DNA of 64,000 nucleotides from BMS3ABIN04 sp964553325 (GTDB lineage Bacteria; Bacteroidota; Ignavibacteria; Ignavibacteriales; Melioribacteraceae), in the NCBI GenBank assembly GCA_964553325.1, contig CAZKKI010000080.1, positions 4,914 through 68,913 of the forward strand, in the 5' to 3' direction. Each line of letters starts with the position of its first letter. The stretch's first letter is position 1. The translations under genes were made by a program, and so were the position numbers. Positions 34,644 through 43,154 of this stretch are shown here, piece by piece. Below the pieces are notes generated by a model. It did no database searches, was not told where the DNA came from, and saw nothing but the letters and a program-made list of their open reading frames with translations.

Positions 34644-34954
34644 TTATAGTAACAACTCCGGACGTTCCGGGTAAAGAAATCAAAAAGGTATTCGGAACGG
34701 TTAAAGGCAACACAATTAGAGCCAGAAACATCGGTAAAGACATAGTTGCACTTCTTAAAAACTTGGTCGGCGGTGAAATTCAAGAATATACAAAGTTAAT
34801 GGCGGAATCGAGAGAGCAGGCGCTGGACAGAATGATTGCCGAGGCAAAAGCATTGGGCGCAAACGCAATTGTAAATTGCAGGTTTTCCACAAGTTACATA
34901 ATGCAAAGCGCCGCGGAAATTTTGGTTTACGGCACTGCGGTTTATGTTGAATAA
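34640..34954 (+). CDS. YbjQ/UPF0145 family protein
   Basis: A 104-residue protein covering the full UPF0145 (YbjQ) domain. Diagnostic segments are MIIVTTPDVPGKEI, VKGNTIRARNIGKDI and REQALDRMIAEAKALGANAI. The fold forms pentamers in known structures and has been described as putative heavy-metal binding, but its function is not settled. It overlaps the anti-sigma gene by 4 bases, so it belongs to the sigma operon and is a probable effector or envelope-stress component. Confidence 0.88.
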   Translation: MIIVTTPDVPGKEIKKVFGTVKGNTIRARNIGKDIVALLKNLVGGEIQEYTKLMAESREQALDRMIAEAKALGANAIVNCRFSTSYIMQSAAEILVYGTAVYVE

Positions 34955-35024
34955 AAATAAACTTTTGCTTGTTGTTTAATAATTCCTTTAACAGAGAAAA
35001 TCGATTTATATATTTTACCGTTTC

Positions 35025-35065
35025 AATCCCACCTTTATTTATTTAAGTAAAGGGTAGGGATTAAT
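35025..35065 (+). terminator. Possible terminator of the sigma operon
   Basis: AATCCC plus CCTTTA (35025-35037, one-base bulge) pair with TAAAGG plus GGGATT (35048-35062, three-base bulge) across a 10-base loop. AATTTT follows. It lies 71 bases after the YbjQ stop. The bulges and short uridine run leave it uncertain. Confidence 0.45.
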
Positions 35066-35194
35066 TTTCATAAGTGAAAAACAACCATCTATAATTTAGT
35101 ATTAATCTATCCCTCGCCATCGTACATTCAGCTTCAAAATCTTTTCCGATAATTCATTATCTTATAATAATCGGATTTAATAAACTCGGTTTTT

Positions 35195-36316
35195 ATGTCG
35201 ACCTCAAACATTAAATATCTAAGCTACGAGCCAATCCGCGATGTGGTATTCGTTTTGGGCGCCGGAGCTTCGCACCCGGACGGCGTTCCGCTCCAAAGGC
35301 ATATTCTTCCTATGATTCTTTCCGGCGGAATAAAAGATATAGACGAATCCGAAATGGGAGTTCAAGTCAAGCGTTTCATCGAACAAAACTTCACTTATAA
35401 TTCAGAAGCCAACCAATATCCGCAGCTCGAAGCGGTATTCGGATTCCTCGATTATTTCATCCAACGTAACGAAAGTCTTAATTCTACTTACGACTATTAC
35501 CAGATAATCAGAATAAAAGAATATTTGATAAAACTGATTCATTACATAGTAAACTTGCGCACCGATCAAAAAAGCAAATACTATCATCTTTTTTGGGAAG
35601 GGATAATTGAAAATAACAAAAACGTATCGGTAATTACGCTGAACTACGATACGCTGTTGGAACAAGCGTTCGACTTCTTATTTAAGAAACACGGATATAT
35701 CGATTACTGTTTTCATTTAATGAATTATGATAAAATAGCCGAACTTAAACAATTTAATTTTTGGATAAATCCGCGCGAACCGGTGAAAATTGACGAAGGC
35801 GACGACCCTGTTGCATTCAAGATTATCAAAGTGCACGGAAGCCTCAACTGGAAATATTGCAACTGCTGCAACCAGACATTGCTTACGCCGTGGGACAGGC
35901 ACATCGATTTGCACCGCGGAAAATTTATGGGCTTTACTTATCCCGACAAAGAAGAATACGAATACAAATGTCCGATGGACGGCACGGAATTTCAAACGCT
36001 CATCATGCCGCCGTCTTATGTTAAATCCCTCGATCAACCGGTAATTATTCAATTATTGGCGGAAGCCGCAAGGGAAATTAGGGATGCTAAAAAAATTATT
36101 TTTATCGGTTATTCCCTCTCCGATGCCGACGTTCACATTAAAGCATTGTTCAAAAAGCAAATTAAACCCTCAACTGAAATTATTGTGGTAAACACAAGGA
36201 ATTCACCGACTCTTAAAAATAAATACTATGCTATTTCAAAAAATGTTAAATTTAAAAATCTATCATTCGAAGAAATGGTAACTCATAAAGAAATAATGAA
36301 AGAATTACTCAACTAA
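35195..36316 (+). CDS. SIR2-like domain protein with zinc-type cysteine cluster
   Basis: A 373-residue cytoplasmic protein of the SIR2-like (SIR2_2) group. The NAD-binding glycine motif is VFVLGAGASHPDGVP (about 18-32). The catalytic Asn lies in ITLNYDTLLEQAF (about 150) and the catalytic His in IKVHGSLNW (about 213). A cysteine cluster follows (CNCCNQT at about 219 and CPMDG near 260), and a C-terminal IFIGYSLSDADVH segment is typical of this group. Relatives include NADases used in phage defence, but others have unclear roles. It is followed 13 bases later by a PadR regulator gene. Defence function is inference. Confidence 0.78.
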   Translation: MSTSNIKYLSYEPIRDVVFVLGAGASHPDGVPLQRHILPMILSGGIKDIDESEMGVQVKRFIEQNFTYNSEANQYPQLEAVFGFLDYFIQRNESLNSTYDYYQIIRIKEYLIKLIHYIVNLRTDQKSKYYHLFWEGIIENNKNVSVITLNYDTLLEQAFDFLFKKHGYIDYCFHLMNYDKIAELKQFNFWINPREPVKIDEGDDPVAFKIIKVHGSLNWKYCNCCNQTLLTPWDRHIDLHRGKFMGFTYPDKEEYEYKCPMDGTEFQTLIMPPSYVKSLDQPVIIQLLAEAAREIRDAKKIIFIGYSLSDADVHIKALFKKQIKPSTEIIVVNTRNSPTLKNKYYAISKNVKFKNLSFEEMVTHKEIMKELLN

Positions 36317-36329
36317 ATTTATTTGCAAC

Positions 36330-36911
36330 ATGTTATCAAGGTTATCCACTTTAATATTGGGAACGCTTGCGGCAAGCAAAAAAAACCCGTACGAAATTAT
36401 CCGGTTTCTGAAAAACAACGAAATAAACAAATGGTTTTCCATTGCCGATTCCACCGTTTACGCAACAATCAATTCGTTACGTAAAAAAGGCTTGATAACC
36501 GGCGAAAAACTGAAAGAGGGCAATTTCCCCGAAAAAACAGTTTATTCGATTACAGCCGAAGGTGAATACGAATTACATCATGCAATTGCCAAATATATTG
36601 AACAAGGCGATTTAAACTCAACGGAATTCGATATCGGAATTTTGTTAATGCACAACTTGAGCAAAGAAGAACTGTTGAATATGCTGAAATCGAAACTCGA
36701 AAAACTGGAATCCAATTCGTACGAATGGAAAAGAAAAATCGTAAATAACGAAATGAACTTCAATAAACCCTTTACCGGCTTAACGATTTTGAAACACCGT
36801 TTATATTTGGCGGAAGCCGAAATGAAAACGATCAAGGAATTGATTAAAGAAATTAATATGAAAGAAAAATTAATTCATTCCGATGAACATTTGGATTTGA
36901 GATTATATTAA
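36330..36911 (+). CDS. PadR-family transcriptional regulator
   Basis: A 193-residue regulator. The N-terminal winged helix (about residues 5-85) has the PadR pattern LILGTLAASKKNPYEIIRFL, STVYATINSLRKKGLI and TVYSITAEGEYEL. The C-terminal half (about 100-185) is the helical dimerisation arm seen in long PadR proteins. It probably represses neighbouring genes in response to a small molecule. The next gene, for a secreted protein, starts 10 bases later, so autoregulation of this small operon is plausible. Confidence 0.88.
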   Translation: MLSRLSTLILGTLAASKKNPYEIIRFLKNNEINKWFSIADSTVYATINSLRKKGLITGEKLKEGNFPEKTVYSITAEGEYELHHAIAKYIEQGDLNSTEFDIGILLMHNLSKEELLNMLKSKLEKLESNSYEWKRKIVNNEMNFNKPFTGLTILKHRLYLAEAEMKTIKELIKEINMKEKLIHSDEHLDLRLY

Positions 36912-36921
36912 GGAGGAAAAC

Positions 36922-37299
36922 ATGAAAAATTTCCGTTTCTTCTTTTTATTTGTTTTTTTAATCGCAATAACCCTATCGGCTCAAAATCATATTTCCCCCA
37001 TAATGAAAGATACCGGTGGTTCCGTTTCTTATACACTTCAAGCTCAAACAAACAACCAATCCCCTAAAACGCAAATCCCGATTGAACTACTGGACGCATT
37101 AACAAAGGTGAAATTTCTAAAGCAATTTCAATTTAATACCGGCGATAAAGTACAAATCTTCACCGCGCATTTTGTTTTTACAAATTACGAGAGTTTTAAA
37201 AAATGGTACTCAAACGGCGAAACAAAAGAACTGTTGAAAAAACTCTCCGAATATTTTGACGGAAAGTTGAATGAGAGATTTTCGTTTAATAAACATTAA
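36922..37299 (+). CDS. Small secreted protein of unknown function
   Basis: A 125-residue protein with a clear signal peptide (residues 1-20, ending LSAQ). A mature domain of about 105 residues contains VKFLKQFQFNTGDKVQIF and NYESFKKWYSNGETKELLKKL. No family is recognised. A perfect ribosome site (AAGGAGG) precedes the ATG. It lies between the PadR gene and a DUF6090-like membrane protein gene, and all three probably form one unit. Confidence 0.75.
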   Translation: MKNFRFFFLFVFLIAITLSAQNHISPIMKDTGGSVSYTLQAQTNNQSPKTQIPIELLDALTKVKFLKQFQFNTGDKVQIFTAHFVFTNYESFKKWYSNGETKELLKKLSEYFDGKLNERFSFNKH

Positions 37300-37314
37300 T
37301 TTTTACCGGTTTCA

Positions 37315-38031
37315 ATGAAGAACCTTAAAAACAATAACAAATTATTAAATTACCTTTTCGAAATTTTTGTGATCATAATCGGTATTACCCTATCCTTTCT
37401 TGTTAACGAATGGCGGGAAAACAATAAAATCCGGGAGGAAGAAATTACCGCACTCGAAACAATTCTGGATAATTTGAAAACCGACAGCGTAAATATAAGC
37501 AATGAAATTTCCGTTCTTTCACAATCGGATACATTATACGATTACTTTTTACACCACGTTTTCGATAAAAATCCACGCCTCGACAGTTTAGGTAGAGCGT
37601 TCGAAGCAATTTTCAGTTACTCCAAATTCACACCAAAATTAATAGGTTACCAGCAACTAAAAGAAACCGGTAAACTAAACATCATTTCCGACAAAAATTT
37701 ACTTAAAGATTTAATCGAGTTATATACCGCAACACAGGACTTAATCGCCGAGCAAAATTTCATCGATAAAACCGTATCGATAGAATATGTGGGAACTCAT
37801 TTGATAAACAAGTTCGATTTACTTGCCATAACTTCAAGCAACATTAATAAATTAAGCGAAAAACAACGGTCTCAAAATTTCCTAAAAGGAATAAGAAATA
37901 AAAAATTTTTGAACTTAACTCTTTTTACCCGGAATATTAAACTAAGCGAGAAAAAATCATATGAAAAATACTTGTCGGATGTAAAACATTTAATAGTGAA
38001 AGTTGAAAATGCGTTGACGAAATTAAAATGA
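37315..38031 (+). CDS. DUF6090-like membrane protein
   Basis: A 238-residue protein with one N-terminal membrane helix (about residues 13-30) in the context LFEIFVIIIGITLSFLVNEW, the signature opening of DUF6090 proteins of Bacteroidota. The rest is a mainly helical extracytoplasmic domain with no enzyme motif. Function is unknown. The start lies 15 bases after the secreted protein gene, so they are probably cotranscribed. It converges on the TPR gene on the other strand with an 11-base gap. Confidence 0.72.
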   Translation: MKNLKNNNKLLNYLFEIFVIIIGITLSFLVNEWRENNKIREEEITALETILDNLKTDSVNISNEISVLSQSDTLYDYFLHHVFDKNPRLDSLGRAFEAIFSYSKFTPKLIGYQQLKETGKLNIISDKNLLKDLIELYTATQDLIAEQNFIDKTVSIEYVGTHLINKFDLLAITSSNINKLSEKQRSQNFLKGIRNKKFLNLTLFTRNIKLSEKKSYEKYLSDVKHLIVKVENALTKLK

Positions 38032-38042
38032 TTCGTTAGCCG

Positions 38043-38699
38043 TTAACGGTTTTTTGAAAAATGTATTATTTCTTTTATTCTTTCCATCCGCTCTTTTGCA
38101 TATTCTACAAGCTTCGGATCGGAATCGGTTTGCCGGTTTAAAAATTTCTCGTAAAACTTCAAAGCAACGCTTTTATCTTTATAATACCGGTCGTAAACGC
38201 TGCCCAAGTAAAACAATATTTCCGTTTTTTCAGGCGCGTAATTTCGCGCTTCTTTATAAGCACCGATTGCATTTTTTAAATCGCCCAAAAGTTCGTAACT
38301 TGCACCGAGATTTATAAACAAAACATCCAAATAAGAAGGAAAAATCAAATCGGTTGACCTTTCGAAAAACTTAACAGCCGTTTCGTATTCACCCTTTTCT
38401 TTATAAATCAATCCCAAATACATTGCGGTTATTGGATTTTTATTATCCAATTTGTAAGAAATTGTAAACGATTTAAATGCTTCGTTCAATAAGCTGTCGG
38501 TAGGTATTTGGGCGGAAACCATACCTTTTGCAAGAGAATAATATGATAATCCGAGCTTCCGATACAAATCGGCCGTAGAATCGCCTAAAAAAACACATTG
38601 TTCGAATTTTGCAATAGCAGATTTATATTTTTTAAGTTTAAAATACAATTCCGCCGCAAATTTGTTAAGCTCCAAGTTCAGCGAATTATTATTCAGCAC
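38043..38699 (-). CDS. TPR protein, C-terminal part of a probably frameshifted gene
   Basis: A 218-residue frame made of tetratricopeptide repeats, for example AAELYFKLKKYKSAIAKFEQC, IYKEKGEYETAVKFFERS and LGDLKNAIGAYKEARNYAP. It has no signal peptide and its only upstream start is a GTG at 38699 without a ribosome site. The frame directly continues the TPR pattern of the gene upstream. Shifting by one base near 38712 would read ALKVLNSVLNNNSLNLE and restore an unbroken repeat. It is therefore probably the second half of one protein of about 430 residues, split by loss of one T. A separate protein is less likely. Confidence 0.6.
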   Translation of the reverse strand: MLNNNSLNLELNKFAAELYFKLKKYKSAIAKFEQCVFLGDSTADLYRKLGLSYYSLAKGMVSAQIPTDSLLNEAFKSFTISYKLDNKNPITAMYLGLIYKEKGEYETAVKFFERSTDLIFPSYLDVLFINLGASYELLGDLKNAIGAYKEARNYAPEKTEILFYLGSVYDRYYKDKSVALKFYEKFLNRQTDSDPKLVEYAKERMERIKEIIHFSKNR

Positions 38700-38704
38700 C
38701 GAAT

Positions 38705-39331
38705 TTAAACTTTAAGAGCCGAATCGTATTCTCCTTTGCCGAAATAAATTTTGGCAAGAAGCAAAGCCGTCTTCGGACCGATAATTCCTTTCCCGAAAGC
38801 ATAGTTGAATAATCTTAACGCCGAAGTGGTATCGCAGTTTTTAATTTTGCAAAAACCCAACCGGTTAATGAAATAATCGTTTGACGAGTCACGTTCAACC
38901 ATTTCGGTGTAAAGCTTTTCCGCTTCTTTGTAATTTCTGATATCAAGGAGGGATTTTGCCAACTTAATTTTTGCCGAAATGTTTGACGAATCCGTTTTCA
39001 AAACCCTTTCGAAAAAATATTTTGCCATGACAGGTTTGTTCATCAATTCGTACGCTCCGGCAAGTGCGTACAAATATACGGGATTATTCGCATCTTCACG
39101 GACGGCTTTCGAGTAATGTATGCCGGCTTCAGGGTATTGCATTAAACTCATAAATGCTTTTCCCAATTTAAAGTGTTCTTCCGCCGAAAGTGAATCCTTA
39201 GCCGAAAGTATTTCTATTACCTTGTCGAATTTCCCGGTTAATAAAAATTTATCGATGTTTAATGTATCGCTTTGTTGTCCGATAATCGGACTTACACAAA
39301 GCAACAAAAGTACGAAGAGTTGTTTTCTCAT
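38705..39331 (-). CDS. Secreted TPR protein, N-terminal part of a probably frameshifted gene
   Basis: A 208-residue frame with a signal peptide (residues 1-18, ending IIGQ) followed by TPR repeats (EEHFKLGKAFMSLMQYPEAG, YLYALAGAYELMNKPVMAKY, AKIKLAKSLLDIRNYKEAEK). It stops in the middle of a repeat, at GKGEYDSALKV, with the stop TAA lying in GTTTAAATTC. The next frame starts within a few bases. See the entry for 38043-38699. Periplasmic or outer-membrane scaffold function is typical of such proteins. Confidence 0.75.
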   Translation of the reverse strand: MRKQLFVLLLLCVSPIIGQQSDTLNIDKFLLTGKFDKVIEILSAKDSLSAEEHFKLGKAFMSLMQYPEAGIHYSKAVREDANNPVYLYALAGAYELMNKPVMAKYFFERVLKTDSSNISAKIKLAKSLLDIRNYKEAEKLYTEMVERDSSNDYFINRLGFCKIKNCDTTSALRLFNYAFGKGIIGPKTALLLAKIYFGKGEYDSALKV

Positions 39332-39404
39332 CGAAGCATCCGGAAATAAATTATTTTAGATTAAGATGCGATTTCGTCAAAAATGTTGCCGGCAAAATCA
39401 TTTT

Positions 39405-41276
39405 TTATTTTAACAATATCATTCCTTTGGTTTTAGAAGAAGAGCCGACTTGCAAACGGTAATAATATATTCCGCTGCTTAACAATGCGCCGTTAAATGT
39501 AGCTTCGTATGTTCCCGCCGCTTGGTGTTTGTTAACAAGCGTTTTTACTTTCCGACCCAAAGCATCGTACACAACCAATTTTACATTCGTATTTCTAAAT
39601 TCTGGTGTTATGGTGTATTTTATCGTTGTAACGGGATTGAACGGATTGGGATAATTTTGGTATAAGATAAAACCTGCGGGTATGTTTTCGTCCTTAACGG
39701 AAAGAACGCCATTGTTATAAATTAACCGGAATGCGTCGGCTATTGCCGGTCCGGTTTGTGAAGCGTGCACTTTTACCGAAATACTGCCGGAGCTTCCGAC
39801 AATCACTTGCCCCAAGTAATTCCATTGACCGCCGTTTAACCTTTGGTTTTTATTGAACCGATATTCGTCCACGCCGGTATTAACCGAAATTTTCGTATCG
39901 TAAGCGTAAACATCTCCCGATTGCCACCATCCGTACAAAGAATAAGAGCTGTTCGGAATTAACGAATCGGTTTGAAATAAAACGTATGCCGTCGTATCGT
40001 CCGTCGGTAGTTTAATATAATCGGAGCCGTAAAATTTTTTCCCTGCATTCGTTGAAATAACATTACCGTTTGTAAAACTTTCGGTATTATCCAACAAATA
40101 TCTTTTGGGATGTTTAACACCGAGAAATTCCGCAATCGAATATAACGTGCGTTTCCCTATTTCCGCAAGGTTTTCGTTAGTAACTTCAACGCGCGGTTTA
40201 TCGGGGTCTTTAAAATAACTGTTGTACGGAGTTTCGTACGTCAAAGCCAAAACTTGTTCCCCGTAATTATTCCAAAGCCAACCTTCGGGATAACGCGAAC
40301 GTAAATTCGATTCGTTAAAATCTTCCTGTTCGAAGTACGGATTGTCGGAAGTGTTCAGATTAGCAAAGAAATATTCTTTTTTATAAAACAAATCGGATGT
40401 TGAACTTGCGGTATGAATCCAAAATGTACAATACGACGAAGCTTGAGAATGTAAATTCAGAAAAACCGAAAACGGTTTCCGGTCGTTTAGCTCTTTCATT
40501 CTTGCCCTCAGTATTTTCACTTCGTCGGCCGTTTCGTTTTCGGGTTTATCCCAATTCGATTCCAAGTCTATTCCGTCGAAATTCGTACGCGACCGTCCGT
40601 AATAAACCCCGTCGGGATTAACAAACGGTACAACATGGAAAATAATTTTCTGTAAGTAGAAATTAATTATTTCCTTTCCGCTTAAAAGCTCGTTCATAAT
40701 TCCATTGAAGTGCCAAGAACTCGGTGTTTCGCCCGGATGCGTTCTGGCGTGAATCCAAACTGCGAATTTGTTACTGTCGGGCACGGAAAAATCCGTAACC
40801 GTCATTTCTTGAATCGGAAAATTTTGGGGCGTAAAACCAAGCGTATCCAACCGAACAAATTGATTCCCTTTCCACTCGTTCAATTGTTGTTGCAGAAAAG
40901 AATAATTATACGGCGTATAGTAAGCAACATAAACGGTGTCTTCGGTGTAAGTTTTTTCGAACATGTTTATTTGCGGACTTTCATCATCCGAAAATCTGGA
41001 ATAATTCAAATCATCGTAAGAATACATTGCTTTGGTTACGTCGCTGTTCAATATTTCCACATTTATGAATTTATCTTTCACTCCGCTCATTCTAAAGTAA
41101 AACCACCTTCCGCCTATATCTTCGTGTGTAGTTACTTTGTAGTGAACCGAATCGGTTGTTGAAACGGTGTTAAGATTTCCGCTTTCGAAAGCCGCATCGA
41201 AAGTTACTTGTGCTTGTATCGATAGGTAAAGAAGTGAAAAAATCGTTAAAAAAGTCCGGATTGTTAATTTATTCAT
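39405..41276 (-). CDS. Secreted M14-family zinc carboxypeptidase with type IX sorting domain
   Basis: A 623-residue exported protein: signal peptide (ending IQAQ, about residue 22), a beta N-domain (about 25-150), then an M14 metallocarboxypeptidase domain (about 150-400). The domain has zinc ligands in HARTHPGETPSSW, a SNWDKPEN segment, and a late glutamate in ALTYETPYN. A beta-sandwich domain follows. The C-terminal 80 residues begin YQNYPNPFNPVTTIKY, a type A sorting/FlgD-like module of the type IX secretion system. The protein should therefore be secreted or attached at the cell surface. It is most like the cytosolic-carboxypeptidase branch of M14. Confidence 0.88.
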   Translation of the reverse strand: MNKLTIRTFLTIFSLLYLSIQAQVTFDAAFESGNLNTVSTTDSVHYKVTTHEDIGGRWFYFRMSGVKDKFINVEILNSDVTKAMYSYDDLNYSRFSDDESPQINMFEKTYTEDTVYVAYYTPYNYSFLQQQLNEWKGNQFVRLDTLGFTPQNFPIQEMTVTDFSVPDSNKFAVWIHARTHPGETPSSWHFNGIMNELLSGKEIINFYLQKIIFHVVPFVNPDGVYYGRSRTNFDGIDLESNWDKPENETADEVKILRARMKELNDRKPFSVFLNLHSQASSYCTFWIHTASSTSDLFYKKEYFFANLNTSDNPYFEQEDFNESNLRSRYPEGWLWNNYGEQVLALTYETPYNSYFKDPDKPRVEVTNENLAEIGKRTLYSIAEFLGVKHPKRYLLDNTESFTNGNVISTNAGKKFYGSDYIKLPTDDTTAYVLFQTDSLIPNSSYSLYGWWQSGDVYAYDTKISVNTGVDEYRFNKNQRLNGGQWNYLGQVIVGSSGSISVKVHASQTGPAIADAFRLIYNNGVLSVKDENIPAGFILYQNYPNPFNPVTTIKYTITPEFRNTNVKLVVYDALGRKVKTLVNKHQAAGTYEATFNGALLSSGIYYYRLQVGSSSKTKGMILLK

Positions 41277-41464
41277 TTGGTATTCCGTACAATTAGAGTA
41301 AAAGATTATTTAATAGCGTTTACAAAATACAAATTCACAATCGATTAAAGAACCGAAAAATCAAGCCTTCCGTGATGTACGTCACATTTCCCGTAGAATG
41401 TGCAGAGCATCACAGTTTTCCCCTTTGCTTTTGTACATATTTGAGACAAAAAAATAAGGGAATT

Positions 41465-41737
41465 ATGGAAAATTTAACAACAAAACCGACTCAACATACA
41501 ATTACAACGGAAAGCCTGGCGTCGAAAGGATTTAAGACATACTTTCTAAACCCGTTATCCTCTGCGGTAGCCGGTTTCGCTTCGTTTTTTGTGTTGATTT
41601 TTATAACCAAACTTTTCGGATATATTGTTGGAATAGACGATTCATTCACTTTGGGGATTGAAGATGTAATATATTCCGCCGTAGGATTTATTTTAGTTCT
41701 TAGTTATAAAGTATTGGAATTGCTTAAGACTGAGTAA
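41465..41737 (+). CDS. Small two-helix membrane protein
   Basis: A 90-residue protein with two membrane helices (about residues 30-52 and 64-84). It starts MENLTTKPTQHTI; the ATG at 41465 is preceded by AAGGGA at the right distance. The frame is open further upstream, but those codons do not look like a gene. No family is recognised. Its last 14 bases overlap the end of prfA on the opposite strand. Confidence 0.65.
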   Translation: MENLTTKPTQHTITTESLASKGFKTYFLNPLSSAVAGFASFFVLIFITKLFGYIVGIDDSFTLGIEDVIYSAVGFILVLSYKVLELLKTE

Positions 41738-42806
41738 TACCTTCGTTCAATTTTTCCGCACGGTCGGCTAGTTTTAGTTTTTCTATTAACTCGAACAGAT
41801 CGCCTTCCATTATATTCGAAAGATTATACAAAGTCAAACCGATCCGGTGATCGGTTACTCTGTTTTGCGGATAGTTGTATGTTCTTATTTTTTCACTTCT
41901 ATCGCCCGAACGCACCATATTTTTTCTCTGTGCCGAAATCTCCGCTTCTTGCTTTTGCTTTTCCAAATCGTATAACCTGGTTTTCAAAACCTTCATGGCT
42001 TTTTGGCGGTTTTTCAACTGGGAACGTTCATCTTGGCATTGAACGACTATACCTGTAGGCAAATGGGTAATTCTAACGGCGGTCTCCACTTTATTTACAT
42101 TTTGACCTCCGGCGCCACCGCTACGGTAAATGTCTATTCTTAAATCGTTCGGATCGACTTCAACCTCTACATCTTCGGCTTGAGGCATAACAACAACCGA
42201 TGCGGCGGAAGTATGCAGCCGCCCGCTTGCTTCGGTTACCGGCACTCTTTGAACTCGGTGAACACCGCTTTCAAATTTAAGATCTCCGTAAACTCCTTTT
42301 CCGCTAAGACTAAAAACAACTTCTTTAATTCCTCCCATTGTCGAATCGCTAATATCGATAATCTCCAACTTCCAACCTTTCAGTTCGGCAAATCTCGAAT
42401 ACATTCTAAATAAATCGTTTGCAAAAATTGCGGCTTCGTCTCCACCCGTTCCGGCTCTTATTTCCATAATTACATCTTTATCGTCATCCGGGTCTTTTGG
42501 AATTAAAAGAATTTTAAGCTTTTCCTCCAATTCCCCCTTCTTTTTTTCGAGGTCGGGTAGTTCCGCTTCAGCCATCTCGATTAATTCTTTATCGTCCGAA
42601 TCGTTAATTATCTCTCTGTTTTCTTCAATATTTTTTATTACGTTCTCGTATTCGTTATAAGTCTCAACCAACTCAAGCAGTTCACTTCTTTTTTTGCTCA
42701 ATTCTATTACTTTTTCCTGGTCGGACAAAACCTCGGGGTCGGCTAACTGCTTTTCTATAAAATCGAACTTCTCTTTTATTTCTTTTAATTTACTAAGGAT
42801 TTCCAA
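41724..42806 (-). CDS. prfA: Peptide chain release factor 1
   Basis: Release factor recognising UAA and UAG. It carries the recognition loop PVT (RVPVTEASGR; RF2 has SPF), the GGQ catalytic motif in SGGAGGQNVNKVETAVR (about residues 225-240), and the RIRTYNYPQNRVTDHR end segment. The start is placed at the TTG at 42806, giving 360 residues, the family norm. The frame is open back to 42857, but those extra 17 residues do not fit the family and GGGAAA precedes the TTG. The usual partner gene prmC is not adjacent. Confidence 0.95.
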   Translation of the reverse strand: MEILSKLKEIKEKFDFIEKQLADPEVLSDQEKVIELSKKRSELLELVETYNEYENVIKNIEENREIINDSDDKELIEMAEAELPDLEKKKGELEEKLKILLIPKDPDDDKDVIMEIRAGTGGDEAAIFANDLFRMYSRFAELKGWKLEIIDISDSTMGGIKEVVFSLSGKGVYGDLKFESGVHRVQRVPVTEASGRLHTSAASVVVMPQAEDVEVEVDPNDLRIDIYRSGGAGGQNVNKVETAVRITHLPTGIVVQCQDERSQLKNRQKAMKVLKTRLYDLEKQKQEAEISAQRKNMVRSGDRSEKIRTYNYPQNRVTDHRIGLTLYNLSNIMEGDLFELIEKLKLADRAEKLNEGITQS

Positions 42807-43154
42807 TGTGTTTCCCGTTTTTTTTTGAAACCGAAATATAGCAAAGTTAAATCTCAATTACTAAACAGCCTTTTTTTCGGGTAGAGATAAAATAAAAATT
42901 GGTTTAACCATATTAAAATGATATATTTGATTTTATAATTGAACCGGAAAAAGTTCCCTTCAAACGGGATTTGCGGTTCGGAAGTAAATAAGTATAAAGA
43001 TGTTTCAATTTAAATATGTAGTCTTAATCACCCCCTCTTTTCTTACGAAAGATTTAAGATTCATCACATTCCGAAAACGTTATAGTTTCAACCAATAAAA
43101 TTTAAAGATAATATTAACTTTAGTACGTTAATAACAATATAGGAGAACCCAAAA
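42807..43154. other. Intergenic region between divergent prfA and the OmpA gene
   Basis: About 350 AT-rich bases carrying the promoters of two divergent genes. A ribosome site, AGGAG, is visible just before 43155. A partial inverted repeat around the GAACCGG to GCGGTTCGG segment (near 42942-42981) is too imperfect to call. No gene or RNA is recognised. Confidence 0.4.

Noticed and set aside
35021..35062. GTTTCAATCCC-like segment resembling the end of a CRISPR repeat
   Set aside because: Only one copy is present, with no spacers or cas genes; it forms half of a bulged hairpin, better read as a terminator.
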